The notes under the pieces are model-generated. The model saw only the letters and a program-made list of their open reading frames with translations, was not told the origin of the DNA and did no database searches. From positions 620,001 to 684,000 of the forward strand of contig NC_007626.1 in the NCBI RefSeq assembly GCF_000009985.1: a stretch of 64,000 bases of DNA. Direction: 5' to 3'. Both the position numbers and the translations under genes were made by a program. Position 1 is the stretch's first letter. The number at the start of each line of letters is the position of its first letter. Origin of the DNA: Paramagnetospirillum magneticum AMB-1. Lineage in GTDB: Bacteria; Pseudomonadota; Alphaproteobacteria; Rhodospirillales; Magnetospirillaceae. Positions 19,260 to 27,840 of the stretch are shown here, piece by piece.

Positions 19260-20081
19260 TTATTTCTGAGGTATGGCGGCTATGATGTCCGCGATACCCT
19301 CGGCCCCGCCGGCGGCGATATCGCCGGCCAGAGCGCCCCAGGGACCGCTCAGCCGGCCCTTGGGCAGGGCACCCTGCTGGGCGGCCTTGCCCAGTTCCTT
19401 GCCGGTCCTGGCGTCCTGCACCACCCAGGTGACGTCGAGGATCTCCTCGCCCGGACGGCCGGGCACCAGGGTGATCCGGCCCAACACCGTCACGTCGGCT
19501 TCCGGACCGCCCAGCCTGAGTCCCAAGCGCCGCAGGGCTTGGCCCAGGGCCCGGGACAAGGCGCTGTCGCCATCGCCCGGCAGCCCGGCCAGGGGTTCCA
19601 GGCGGATTGCCGGCACCCGCGCCGGGGCGGAATCGAGCGGCTGTTCGGGCTCGCCGTGCAGGGTCGCGGCATATTTCGCCACCACTTCGTCGGCCATGCG
19701 GTCGATGGTGGCCGGACCCGCCGTCTCCCACAGGGCGGCTGGCAGGGACTGGGTGATCGCGGCCGGGATGTCGCCGTCCGGGGGGATCAGGCGCCAGACC
19801 AGCCGTTTGGTGGCGATGGAGGTTTCCGGCGTGGCGGCCAGCACCCAAGAGCCGGCGGCGGCGCTGCGGCTGGAGGCGGGGATGTCCTGCTCGCTCAGGC
19901 GCTTGATGATGGCCTTGGCCAGGGCGGCGCCGCTGGGGCTGTCATCGGGCGGGCGCACCACCACGCCGCGCGGCCCGGGTGGCGATACCGCCGCGTTGAG
20001 ACCTTCGTGCCGGAAGGGCTGGGGAATGTCGCCGCAGGCGGTTGTCAGCAGCAGAAGAAGCAGAAGGGAAAGGCGTCTCAT
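19260..20081 (-). CDS. Putative lipoprotein, unknown function
   Basis: 273 residues starting with a lipoprotein signal, MRRLSLLLLLLLTTAC (lipidated Cys about 16). The mature region lacks a recognisable catalytic motif; it contains a conserved-looking stretch VTVLGRITLVPGRPGEEI followed by DVTWVVQDARTGKELG, reminiscent of a beta-rich envelope protein. Its ATG overlaps the pgeF stop by four bases (ATGA), so it is the last gene of the hldD-lgt-midA-pgeF operon. Function unknown. Confidence 0.7.
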   Translation of the reverse strand: MRRLSLLLLLLLTTACGDIPQPFRHEGLNAAVSPPGPRGVVVRPPDDSPSGAALAKAIIKRLSEQDIPASSRSAAAGSWVLAATPETSIATKRLVWRLIPPDGDIPAAITQSLPAALWETAGPATIDRMADEVVAKYAATLHGEPEQPLDSAPARVPAIRLEPLAGLPGDGDSALSRALGQALRRLGLRLGGPEADVTVLGRITLVPGRPGEEILDVTWVVQDARTGKELGKAAQQGALPKGRLSGPWGALAGDIAAGGAEGIADIIAAIPQK

Positions 20082-20848
20082 CGATCCAGCGTGATCACCG
20101 AGATCTGGCGTCCGTAATCGGCCTCGCCGCGCAAGGTGGCGCGGCGATAGCTGAAGAAGCGAGCCTCGTCGCGCAGGGTGTCGGCGGGAACGCGGGTGAC
20201 CTCGTGCACGCCCAGCTTGGCCAGTTTGCGCGAGATATAGCCGGGCAGGTCGAACAGGAAGTGACCGGGCCGGGCCGGCGACGGCGCGAAGTAATCGGCG
20301 TTGGTGGGGTCCTCGGCCAGGAAGGGGGCGGGGAATTCCGGCCCCACCTCGTAATTGCGGTGCCCGATGCACGGCCCCATGGCGGCGACGATCTTGGGCA
20401 TCTTGGCGCCCATCTCCACCATGGCCTTGATGGTATTGTCCAGCACGCCCCCCAGGGCGCCCTTCCAGCCGGCATGGGCGGCGGCGACGATGCCGGCCTT
20501 GCCGTCGGCCAGCAGCACCGGGGCGCAATCTGCGGTCAGGATGCCCAGTGCGATGCCGGGCCGGTCGGTGACCATGGCGTCGGCCTTGGGGGCCTTGGCC
20601 GCGTCCCAGGGCTCGGTGACCTTCACCACGTCGCTGGAATGGGTCTGGTAAAGGGTGACCAGCGCTTCTTCCGGCAGGTCGAGCATGGCCATGACCCGGC
20701 GGCGGTTTTCCTTCACCGCCTCCGGCTTGTCGCTGGAGCCCGGTCCGCAATTGAGCGAGGCGTAAAGGCCTTCCGACACGCCGCCTTCGCGAGTGAAGAA
20801 ACCGTGGCGGATGCGAACAAACTCGTTGAGGGCCGACAAGGTGATCAT
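20078..20848 (-). CDS. pgeF: Purine nucleoside phosphorylase/peptidoglycan editing factor (YfiH/PgeF family)
   Basis: 256 residues of the multicopper-oxidase-like YfiH (DUF152) family. Metal-ligand segments are visible: QTHSSDVV, ADCAPVLLAD and AAHAGWKGALGGV, plus GPCIGHRNYEVG near the C-terminus. Family members process purine nucleosides and prevent misincorporation in peptidoglycan. It starts one base after midA stops and overlaps the downstream lipoprotein by four bases, so it is embedded in a tightly coupled operon. Confidence 0.9.
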   Translation of the reverse strand: MITLSALNEFVRIRHGFFTREGGVSEGLYASLNCGPGSSDKPEAVKENRRRVMAMLDLPEEALVTLYQTHSSDVVKVTEPWDAAKAPKADAMVTDRPGIALGILTADCAPVLLADGKAGIVAAAHAGWKGALGGVLDNTIKAMVEMGAKMPKIVAAMGPCIGHRNYEVGPEFPAPFLAEDPTNADYFAPSPARPGHFLFDLPGYISRKLAKLGVHEVTRVPADTLRDEARFFSYRRATLRGEADYGRQISVITLDR

Positions 20849-21922
20849 TTAATCGTGTTCCAGGCCGGGGGGGACGGGCAGCAGAGGGGCGGCGAGCGCC
20901 AGGACCTTGAACAGGGTGCCCATTTCCCCGGGATCGATCAAGCGCCGTGCGCCGCTGGCCAGATGGGCGGCCTGCTCGGGCGTGGCGTTCTGCATCAGCA
21001 TGCGGACCCGTTCCTCCAGGCCCAGGCGGGCGAGGAAGCTGCCCTGGGGCACCGGCCCATGGGCGCGGGCCAGCCCGGAGGCCGCCTCGGCCAGGGCCTG
21101 GAAGTCCACATGGGCGGTGATGTCGGCGGTCCCCGGCCCGGACAGCACCGGGTGGCGCTTGTGGCTCTTCAGCGCCTGGAGCGAGTCGCCGGCGGCGCTC
21201 TTGCCATAGCCGTAATCGATGATCAGAGCGGCTCCGCCCTGATGGGCCAGCCGCCGGGCGATGGTCCCGGCCAGGGCGCGGCCCTGGGGACAGAGTTCCG
21301 CCACGGCGCCGTCGGCCGCGCCCAGCACGGCGGGGGCCAGGGGCGGCTCGGCCACGACAGGGCCCTGGGCGAAGGCGAAGGCGCCGGCCTCGTCCAGCGC
21401 CACCACCCGTTCACGCCAGACGCCTCCGGCCTTTTCCAACTGGCGAATGGGCAGGGCGTCGAACAGCTCGTTGGCCACCAGCAGCAGCGGGCCGTCGGGC
21501 AGATCCTCGAACCGCTCGTGCCACTCGACCGAACGGTCGGTCAGGGCCTGGGCCTGACGATTGCGCAAGGATGGGCTGGTCTCGATCAGGTGGACGTTCA
21601 GGGCCAGGGCGAAGGGAGGCAGGGCCTGCGCGGCACGCAGCAGATCGGCCATCAGGGTGCCGCGTCCCGGCCCGATCTCGGCCAGCACCACCCGTTTGGG
21701 TGCGCCCATGCTCTGCCAGACCAGGGCGCACCACAGGCCGATCAGCTCGCCGAACATCTGGCTGATTTCCGGCGCCGTGATGAAGTCGCCCGCCATGCCG
21801 AACGGGTCGCGGCCCATGTAATAGCCGTATTCCGGATGGCCCAAGGCCTCGGCCATGAACTCGGACACCGGAATGGGACCGGTGGCGCGGATGCGGTCGG
21901 CGAGGATGTCGGCCAGGGTCAT
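20849..21922 (-). CDS. SAM-dependent arginine methyltransferase, MidA/NDUFAF7 family
   Basis: 357 residues. N-terminal ILADRIRATGPIPVSEFM and EYGYYMGRDPFGMAGDFITAP are family hallmarks. The methyltransferase motif VVLAEIGPGRGTLMADLL is at about 78-95. The mitochondrial relative dimethylates a complex I subunit; the bacterial target is not established here. The start ATG lies immediately after a 121-bp dispersed repeat that separates it from lgt. It is followed by pgeF after no gap. Confidence 0.9.
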   Translation of the reverse strand: MTLADILADRIRATGPIPVSEFMAEALGHPEYGYYMGRDPFGMAGDFITAPEISQMFGELIGLWCALVWQSMGAPKRVVLAEIGPGRGTLMADLLRAAQALPPFALALNVHLIETSPSLRNRQAQALTDRSVEWHERFEDLPDGPLLLVANELFDALPIRQLEKAGGVWRERVVALDEAGAFAFAQGPVVAEPPLAPAVLGAADGAVAELCPQGRALAGTIARRLAHQGGAALIIDYGYGKSAAGDSLQALKSHKRHPVLSGPGTADITAHVDFQALAEAASGLARAHGPVPQGSFLARLGLEERVRMLMQNATPEQAAHLASGARRLIDPGEMGTLFKVLALAAPLLPVPPGLEHD

Positions 21923-22043
21923 TGTTTCAGCCCCTCAAGCGCCGGGCGCGCGCCTCCGTGCGCTTGGCTCCTCCGCTTCCCTTCTCCGCTGCGCTCCGTC
22001 GTCGCTTCGGGGCGCTCAACGCGCCCGCGCTCCCTCCGGTCGC
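21923..22043 (-). repeat. ATGA-flanked intergenic repeat, copy A (lgt/midA junction)
   Basis: 121 bp on the minus strand between the lgt stop and the midA start. It is clearly similar in sequence to 25977-26100 between queA and tgt, sharing GAGCGCGGGCGCGTTGAGCG and GACGACGGAGCG blocks. Both copies are flanked by ATGA: at the upstream stop (22044-22047) and at the downstream start (21919-21922). The frame opened by the first ATGA runs 42 codons through the repeat and stops exactly in the second ATGA, preserving translational coupling. Confidence 0.85.
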
Positions 22044-22853
22044 TCATGCCGCCTTCGCGCCGCGCCGCAATGCCCAGGCCAGCAGGGCGAGGCCGACCAG
22101 CACCTGGGGGATGGACAGCAGCTGGCCCATGGTGGCACCGCCCCACAGGAAGCCCAGATGGGCGTCGGGCTGGCGGAAGAATTCCGAGGCGATGCGGGCC
22201 AGCCCATAGCCGGCCAGGAAGACGCCCGACAGGGCGCCGGCCCGATGGCGGATGCCGGTCAGGCGCCACAGGCCGAACAGGACCAGGAACAGCACCGCGC
22301 CTTCCAGTCCGGCTTCATAGAGTTGGCTGGGATGGCGGGGCAGCGGGCCGCCGCCGGGAAAGACCATGGCCCAGTCCACGTCGGGGGCGACGCGGCCGAA
22401 CAGCTCGCCGTTGACGAAATTGGCGATGCGGCCGAAGAACAGGCCGATGGGGACGGCGCAGCAGATGACGTCACCCACCTGGAACAGGTTGCGGCCGCGA
22501 AAGCGGGAAAAGGCGATGATGCCGACGATCACCCCCAGGGCGCCGCCGTGGAACGACATGCCGCCCTGCCAGACCATGGGAATCTCCAGCGGATTTTCCA
22601 GGTAGTAGAGCGGCTTGTAGAACAGCACATAGCCCAGGCGTCCACCCAGCACCACGCCCATGGTGGCCCAGACTAGGAAGTCGTCCACTTCCAGCTCGGT
22701 CATGGCATTGGGCGGTCGCGCCACCAGGAACTTGACGTAGCGCCAGCCCAGCATCAGCCCGGCGATATAGGCCAGGGCGTACCAGCGGATGGCGATGGGT
22801 CCGATCTGCAGCGCGATGGGGTCGATATGGGGATAGGCCAGGGCGAAGGTCAT
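22044..22853 (-). CDS. lgt: Prolipoprotein diacylglyceryl transferase
   Basis: Predicted inner-membrane enzyme that transfers diacylglycerol to the lipobox cysteine of prolipoproteins. 269 residues with seven hydrophobic segments. Family motifs: RWYALAYIAGLMLGW, the signature GRIANFVNGELFGR and HPSQLYEAGLEG. ATG at 22853 overlaps the hldD stop by one base (TGATG). Two lipoprotein genes are in the window, one in this operon. The stop codon is part of the ATGA flank of the repeat. Confidence 0.95.
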   Translation of the reverse strand: MTFALAYPHIDPIALQIGPIAIRWYALAYIAGLMLGWRYVKFLVARPPNAMTELEVDDFLVWATMGVVLGGRLGYVLFYKPLYYLENPLEIPMVWQGGMSFHGGALGVIVGIIAFSRFRGRNLFQVGDVICCAVPIGLFFGRIANFVNGELFGRVAPDVDWAMVFPGGGPLPRHPSQLYEAGLEGAVLFLVLFGLWRLTGIRHRAGALSGVFLAGYGLARIASEFFRQPDAHLGFLWGGATMGQLLSIPQVLVGLALLAWALRRGAKAA

Positions 22854-23839
22854 CACCGGTAGGCATCCCCGGAGGCGAGGTAGCGCTTCACGTACTGCTC
22901 GACGCCGTCTTCCAGCGAGGTGAAGGGCTTGGAATAGCCGGCGCGGTGCAGACGCTCCATCTTGGCCTGGGTGAAGTACTGGTACTTGTCGCGGATCTCG
23001 ATGGGGGTGTCGCGGAACTTGATCTGCGGCTCGCGGCCCACGGCGCGGTAGACGGCGTTGGCCAGGTCGAGGAACGAGCGCGCCTTGCCGGTGCCCACGT
23101 TGAACAGCCCGCTGACCTTGGGGTTCTCCACCAGCCACATCACCACGTCGACCACGTCGCCGATCCAGATGAAATCACGCAGCTGGCCGCCATCGGGGTA
23201 TTTGGGATTGTGCGAGCGGAACAGCTGGTAGGCGGCGTTCTTCTCGGCATGGGGATAGACCTGGGCCACCACGCTCTGCTGGCCACCCTTGTGATACTCG
23301 TTGGGGCCGTAGACGTTGAAGAACTTGAGGCCCGCCCATTGCGGCGGCTTGCGCGAGCCGGCCCACACCTTGCGCGCCACCCGGCGGTCGAACAGGTGCT
23401 TGGACCAGCCATAGGCGTTCAAGGGACGCAGATGGGCCAGATGCTCCATGGAGCCGTCATCGTCGAAGCCTTGGGTGCCGTCGCCATAGGTGGCGGCCGA
23501 CGAGGCGTAGATAAAGCGCACGTCGTGCAGCGCGCACCACTTCCAAAGGGCCAGGGACAGCGAGAAGTTGTTGGCGAGGATCTTGTCGGCGTCGGTCTCG
23601 GTGGTGGCCGAGATGGCCCCCATGTGGATCACCACCTCCATGTGCTTGGCATTGGCTTCGAGGAAATCGAAGATCTGCTCGGGATGGACGATGTCGGCCA
23701 GTTCGCGCTTGGCGATGTTTTGCCACTTGGTGCCCGAGCGCAGGCGGTCGCAAACCACCAGCTTGCCCGCCCCCTTTTCCTCGAGGGCCGCCAGGATGTT
23801 GGAACCGATGAAGCCGGCTCCGCCGGTGACGAGGATCAT
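22853..23839 (-). CDS. hldD: ADP-L-glycero-D-manno-heptose 6-epimerase
   Basis: Predicted to epimerise ADP-D,D-heptose to ADP-L,D-heptose for the LPS inner core. 328 residues. Rossmann NAD(P) motif VTGGAGFIGSNILAAL at the N-terminus, catalytic YGWSKHLFD (Tyr/Lys pair) and substrate motif KFFNVYGPNEYHKG typical of HldD. ATG at 23839 is preferred because GGAGAG precedes it; an upstream in-frame ATG at 23863 is less well spaced. First gene of the operon with lgt, midA, pgeF and the lipoprotein. Confidence 0.93.
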   Translation of the reverse strand: MILVTGGAGFIGSNILAALEEKGAGKLVVCDRLRSGTKWQNIAKRELADIVHPEQIFDFLEANAKHMEVVIHMGAISATTETDADKILANNFSLSLALWKWCALHDVRFIYASSAATYGDGTQGFDDDGSMEHLAHLRPLNAYGWSKHLFDRRVARKVWAGSRKPPQWAGLKFFNVYGPNEYHKGGQQSVVAQVYPHAEKNAAYQLFRSHNPKYPDGGQLRDFIWIGDVVDVVMWLVENPKVSGLFNVGTGKARSFLDLANAVYRAVGREPQIKFRDTPIEIRDKYQYFTQAKMERLHRAGYSKPFTSLEDGVEQYVKRYLASGDAYR

Positions 23840-23902
23840 GAGGCTCTCCGCCAGTGGGATCATTCCGCGACTCTTATAGGCCGGGACGTGCGGGCTCGCA
23901 AG

Positions 23903-24844
23903 TTACCGTCTGATCCGCATCTTCATGCGCTCGACCGCGTCGACCAGCCCGGCGCGGATGCCGGGCTCCATGGCCGAGTGCCCGGCATCGGGCACCATGC
24001 GAAGCTCGCAGCCGGGCCAGGCCCGGGCCAGGTCGGCGGCGGACTGGGGCGGGCAGACCAAGTCATAGCGCCCCTGGACGATGATGGCCGGCAGATGGCG
24101 GATACGGTCCATCTCGTCGAGAAGCTGGTTGGGACGCATGAAACCCTGATGGGCCATGTAATGGGCCTCGATGCGGGCCAGGGCCAGGGTGGAGGGGCCA
24201 TCGGGGTCTCCGCCCTCGTCGCGGGGCAGCAGGCGGGCGCAGGCCTCCTCGTAGCCGCACCAGACGCGGGCGGCGGGCATGTGGACGTGGGTGTCGGGAT
24301 GGGTCAGCCGTTCCAGATAGGCCGCCAGCGGCCGGACGCGCTCGGCCTCGGGCAGATGGGCCATGAAGCGGCGGTGGGCTTCGGGGAAAAAACGGCCCAT
24401 GCCGCTCATGAACCACTCCACCTCGTCGGGGCGGAACAGGAAGATGCCGCGCATGACGAAGCCCGTGCAGCGCCCGGGATGGGCTTGGCCATATGCCAGG
24501 GCCAAGGTGCTGCCCCACGACCCGCCGAACAGCAGCCAGCGCTCCACTCCCAGGTGATGGCGCAGCACCTCCAGGTCGGCCACCAGATGGGCGGTGGTAT
24601 TGGCCTCCACCGAGGCATGAGGGCGCGACCGCCCGCAACCGCGCTGGTCGAACAGCGCGATGCGCCAGAACGAGGGGTCGAAGAAGCGGCGGTAGGTCGG
24701 CGCCGTGGACGCTCCCGGCCCGCCGTGGATGAACACCACCACCGGCCCGTCGGGGTTGCCGGAAACCTCCCAGTAAAGTTCATGGCCGTCGCCCACCGGC
24801 AGGGCGCCGGTGGCGTGGGGTTCGAACGGCGGAAACAGCTCCAT
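23903..24844 (-). CDS. pip: Proline iminopeptidase
   Basis: Predicted cytoplasmic serine peptidase releasing N-terminal proline. 313 residues, an alpha/beta-hydrolase of family S33. Visible are the oxyanion loop VVVFIHGGPGAS, DQRGCGRSRPHAS, the nucleophile elbow GGSWGSTLALAY, and late catalytic Asp/His regions GRYDLVCP and PDAGHSAMEPG. The frame is open far upstream, but family homology starts at ATG 24844 (MELFPPFEPHATG). Divergent from queA with about 94 bp between starts. Confidence 0.92.
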   Translation of the reverse strand: MELFPPFEPHATGALPVGDGHELYWEVSGNPDGPVVVFIHGGPGASTAPTYRRFFDPSFWRIALFDQRGCGRSRPHASVEANTTAHLVADLEVLRHHLGVERWLLFGGSWGSTLALAYGQAHPGRCTGFVMRGIFLFRPDEVEWFMSGMGRFFPEAHRRFMAHLPEAERVRPLAAYLERLTHPDTHVHMPAARVWCGYEEACARLLPRDEGGDPDGPSTLALARIEAHYMAHQGFMRPNQLLDEMDRIRHLPAIIVQGRYDLVCPPQSAADLARAWPGCELRMVPDAGHSAMEPGIRAGLVDAVERMKMRIRR

Positions 24845-24938
24845 GGGCGCTCCTGTTGCTCCTGGTTCAATATGGCATGTGCCTGCCCTGTCTGCGAGTG
24901 CTTGACGCTGGGTATTCCCCCGGCCTAAACCCGCCCTC

Positions 24939-25976
24939 ATGAAAGTTGACGATTTTGACTTCGATCTGCCGCGCGACCTGATCGCCGAGCGCCCCGCCGA
25001 GCCCCGCGATTCGGCGCGGCTGCTGCATGTTCCGGCGGCGGGAGGGCTGGCCGATCTGGGGGTGCGCGACCTGCCCGGCCTGCTGCTGCCGGGCGACATC
25101 ATGGTGTTCAACGACACCAAGGTGATTCCCGCCCGCCTGCTGGGCCGCCGGGGTCTGGCGGGGGTCGAGCTGACGCTGCACCAGCGCACCGGCCTTTCCC
25201 AATGGAAGGCCTTCGCCCGCCCGGCCAAGAAGCTGAAGCCCGGCGACCGGGTGGACTTCGCCGAAGGTTTTTCCGCCGTGGTGGCGGAAAAGGGCGAGAT
25301 GGGCGAGGTGACCCTCGACTTCGACCGCTCGGGCGAGGATCTGATGGTGGCGCTGGAGACCCATGGTCATCTGCCGCTGCCGCCCTATATCCGCCAGGGC
25401 ACCGCCGACGAGCGGGACAAGGGCGACTACCAGACCGTTTTCGCCCGCGAGAAGGGCGCGGTGGCGGCGCCCACCGCCGGGCTGCACTTCACCCCGGAGC
25501 TGCTGGCCGCCCTGGATGCGCGGGGCGTCAAGCGCGTCACCGTGACCTTGCACGTGGGCGCGGGCACCTTCCTGCCGGTCAAGGTGGACGATACCGACGA
25601 CCATCGCATGCACCAGGAGATCGGGGTGGTGACGCCCGAGACCGCCGCCGCCGTCAACGCGGCCCGCGCCGCCGGAGGGCGGGTGGTGGCGGTGGGCACC
25701 ACCTCGGCCCGCCTGCTGGAAAGCGCCGCCGATCCCCTGGGCACGCTTCACCCCTTCGACGGGGCCACCGACATCTTCATCACGCCCGGCCATGTCTTCC
25801 GGCAGGTGGATGTGCTGCTGACCAATTTCCACCTGCCGCGCTCGACCCTGTTCATGCTGATTTCGGCCTTTGCCGGCCTGGAGCGCATGAAGGCGGCTTA
25901 CGAGCATGCCAAGGCGGCGGGCTACCGCTTCTACTCCTATGGCGATTGCTGCCTGCTGGAACGGACACCCATATGA
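24939..25976 (+). CDS. queA: S-adenosylmethionine:tRNA ribosyltransferase-isomerase
   Basis: Predicted to add the epoxycyclopentanediol ring from SAM onto preQ1 in tRNA, the penultimate queuosine step. 345 residues. Starts MKVDDFDFDLPRDLIAERPA, with NDTKVIPARL, PTAGLHFTPELL and LHVGAGTFLPV and the late LLTNFHLPRSTLFMLISAF motif. Complete. The TGA lies inside ATGA, the left flank of the repeat that separates it from tgt, with which it forms a functional pair. Confidence 0.96.
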   Translation: MKVDDFDFDLPRDLIAERPAEPRDSARLLHVPAAGGLADLGVRDLPGLLLPGDIMVFNDTKVIPARLLGRRGLAGVELTLHQRTGLSQWKAFARPAKKLKPGDRVDFAEGFSAVVAEKGEMGEVTLDFDRSGEDLMVALETHGHLPLPPYIRQGTADERDKGDYQTVFAREKGAVAAPTAGLHFTPELLAALDARGVKRVTVTLHVGAGTFLPVKVDDTDDHRMHQEIGVVTPETAAAVNAARAAGGRVVAVGTTSARLLESAADPLGTLHPFDGATDIFITPGHVFRQVDVLLTNFHLPRSTLFMLISAFAGLERMKAAYEHAKAAGYRFYSYGDCCLLERTPI

Positions 25977-26100
25977 GCGAGCAAATATGCGAGCGCGGGC
26001 GCGTTGAGCGCCCCGGAGCGACGACGGAGCGTCAGCGGAGGAGGGAAGCGGAGGTGAGCCCAGCGAACGGAGAGAGCGCCCGGCGATTGAGGGACAAGAA
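25977..26100 (+). repeat. ATGA-flanked intergenic repeat, copy B (queA/tgt junction)
   Basis: 124 bp homologous to 21923-22043 in the opposite genomic strand but in the same orientation relative to transcription. Left flank ATGA is 25973-25976 (containing the queA stop), right flank ATGA is 26101-26104 (tgt start). The internal frame from 25973 runs 43 codons to a TGA at 26102-26104. The N-terminal part of the hypothetical peptide, ERGRVERP-ATTER, is the same in both copies; beyond it, indels differ but the total length stays 1 modulo 3. Confidence 0.85.
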
Positions 26101-27228
26101 ATGACCGAATTCTCTTTCGAGCTTCTTGCCACCGACGGCGCTGCGCGGCGCGGCCGCGTCCATACCGCCCATGGCGCCATCGACACGCCGGCCTTCATGC
26201 CGGTGGGCACGGCGGGGACGGTCAAGGCCATGCTGCCCGCCTCGGTGGCCGCCACCGGCGCCCAGATCGTGCTGGGCAACACCTATCACCTGATGCTGCG
26301 CCCCGGGGCCGAGCGGGTGGCGCGGCTGGGCGGCCTGCACAAGTTCATGAATTGGCCGGGGCCGATCCTCACCGATTCCGGCGGCTTCCAGGTGATGAGC
26401 CTGGCCAAGCTGCGCAAGATGGACGCCGACGGGGTGACCTTCCAGTCCCACCACGATGGCTCGAAGCACCGGCTGACCCCGGAAAGCTCCATGGAAATTC
26501 AGCGCCTGCTGGACGCCGACATCACCATGGCCTTCGACGAATGCACGCCCTTTCCCGCCACCTTCGAGCAGGCGCAAGAGAGCATGCTTCTGTCCATGCG
26601 CTGGGCCCGCCGCTCCAAGGAGGCCTTCGTGGCGCGGGAGGGCTACGGCCTGTTCGGCATCGTCCAGGGCGGCGTCTATCCCGACCTGCGCGCCGAATCG
26701 GCCAAGGCGCTGCTGGAGATCGGCTTCGAGGGCTATGCCGTGGGCGGTCTGGCGGTGGGCGAGGGCCAGGAGGCCATGTTCGCCACCCTGGAGGTGACCA
26801 CGCCGCTGCTGCCCACCGACAAGCCCCGCTACCTGATGGGCGTGGGGCGGCCCTCCGATATCATCGGCGCGGTGGGGCGCGGCGTCGACATGTTCGACTG
26901 CGTCATGCCCACCCGCTCGGGCCGTACCGCCCAGGCCTTCACCCGGCGCGGCACGGTGAACCTCAGGAACGCCCGCCATCAGGACGATCCCCGCCCGCTG
27001 GAGGAGGGGTGCCCCTGTCCGGCCTGCCGCGACCATTCCCGCGCCTATCTCCACCATCTGATCCGCTCCGAGGAGATCCTCGGGCCGATGCTGCTGACCT
27101 GGCACAACATCCAGGCCTACCAGACCCTGACCGCCGGTTTGCGCGCCGCCATCGCCGAGGGGCGCTTCGCCCAATTCGCGGCGGATGCGGCCGCACTGGA
27201 AGAGCAGGGGGATATTGCGCCGCTCTAA
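26101..27228 (+). CDS. tgt: Queuine tRNA-ribosyltransferase (tRNA-guanine transglycosylase)
   Basis: Predicted to exchange guanine-34 of GUN-anticodon tRNAs for preQ1. 375 residues. Active-site DSGGFQVMSL (about 94-103), second catalytic aspartate in VDMFDCVMPTRSGRTAQAF, GLQ-type loop GIVQGGVYPDLR and zinc-binding CPCPACRDHSRAYLHHL near the C-terminus. Complete. Start is ATG inside the right ATGA flank of repeat B, so translation may be coupled to queA via the repeat frame. Confidence 0.96.
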   Translation: MTEFSFELLATDGAARRGRVHTAHGAIDTPAFMPVGTAGTVKAMLPASVAATGAQIVLGNTYHLMLRPGAERVARLGGLHKFMNWPGPILTDSGGFQVMSLAKLRKMDADGVTFQSHHDGSKHRLTPESSMEIQRLLDADITMAFDECTPFPATFEQAQESMLLSMRWARRSKEAFVAREGYGLFGIVQGGVYPDLRAESAKALLEIGFEGYAVGGLAVGEGQEAMFATLEVTTPLLPTDKPRYLMGVGRPSDIIGAVGRGVDMFDCVMPTRSGRTAQAFTRRGTVNLRNARHQDDPRPLEEGCPCPACRDHSRAYLHHLIRSEEILGPMLLTWHNIQAYQTLTAGLRAAIAEGRFAQFAADAAALEEQGDIAPL

Positions 27229-27230
27229 CC

Positions 27231-27331
27231 TGTCATCCCGAGTGGAGCGAGGGATCTCCGTTCTGTCGCGATGATGCCAAATTGGTTCGGTTGTGCCAGG
27301 ATGAGATCCCTCGCAACGGTTCGGGATGACA
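27231..27331. repeat. MITE-like inverted-repeat element, copy 1
   Basis: About 101 bp bounded by TGTCATCCCGAG and TCGGGATGACA, with internal GCGAGGGATCTC and GAGATCCCTCGC also inverted. A second copy is at 59990-60094. The element ends five bases before the start codon of the next gene, so its hairpin would affect ribosome access there. Confidence 0.8.
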
Positions 27332-27336
27332 CCGAA

Positions 27337-27840
27337 ATGCTCGACCATGCCGAGGGCCTGCCCCTCGATCTTCCGCCGGCGGCCGAAGCGGCGCTGACGG
27401 AAGCCGGCCGCCTGTGGCACGAGGAGGCCGCCGCCGAGGCCAAGGTGAAGGAGGCCCTGGCTCTGGCCCCCGAAGCCTTGGCGACGCGCATCGGCGCCTA
27501 CAAATTCTATTTCTACCGCCATCGTCTGGACGAGGCGCTGCCCCATGCCCGCTCCTGCGTCGCCTTCGCCCTGGCGGCGCTGGGCCTGGGCGAGGATTGG
27601 CGGGAGGTGCGTCCCGGCGACGCGGCCTTTGTCGGCAGCGCCGTCACCCTGGCGCCGCTGCCCAAGCTGCTGATGCAGACCCTGATCGCCACCGGCTATG
27701 TCCTGGCCCGCTTGGGCCGCGTCGAGGAGGCCGAGGCGCATCTCTCCAAGGTGCTGGACCTCGATCCCGGCGACCGGCTGGGGGCGGGACGCATGCTGGC
27801 GGTGGTGCGGCGCGGCGGGGTGGAGGACGAGGAGCCTTGA
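27337..27840 (+). CDS. Small TPR-like protein, unknown function
   Basis: 167 residues, largely alpha-helical. The C-terminal part has a TPR-like repeat, TGYVLARLGRVEEAEAHLSK, followed by VLDLDPGDRLGAG. An earlier helical pair contains FYFYRHRLDEALPHARSC. No signal peptide or enzyme motif. ATG at 27337 follows the inverted-repeat element by five bases and has no independent Shine-Dalgarno site. Its stop overlaps the TTG start of the next gene, so the two are coupled. Function unknown. Confidence 0.7.
   Translation: MLDHAEGLPLDLPPAAEAALTEAGRLWHEEAAAEAKVKEALALAPEALATRIGAYKFYFYRHRLDEALPHARSCVAFALAALGLGEDWREVRPGDAAFVGSAVTLAPLPKLLMQTLIATGYVLARLGRVEEAEAHLSKVLDLDPGDRLGAGRMLAVVRRGGVEDEEP

Noticed and set aside
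20042..22414. A 790-codon plus-strand frame opposite pgeF, midA and lgt
   Set aside because: Shadow of three well-supported genes; the composition is implausible for a protein and it runs through the dispersed repeat.
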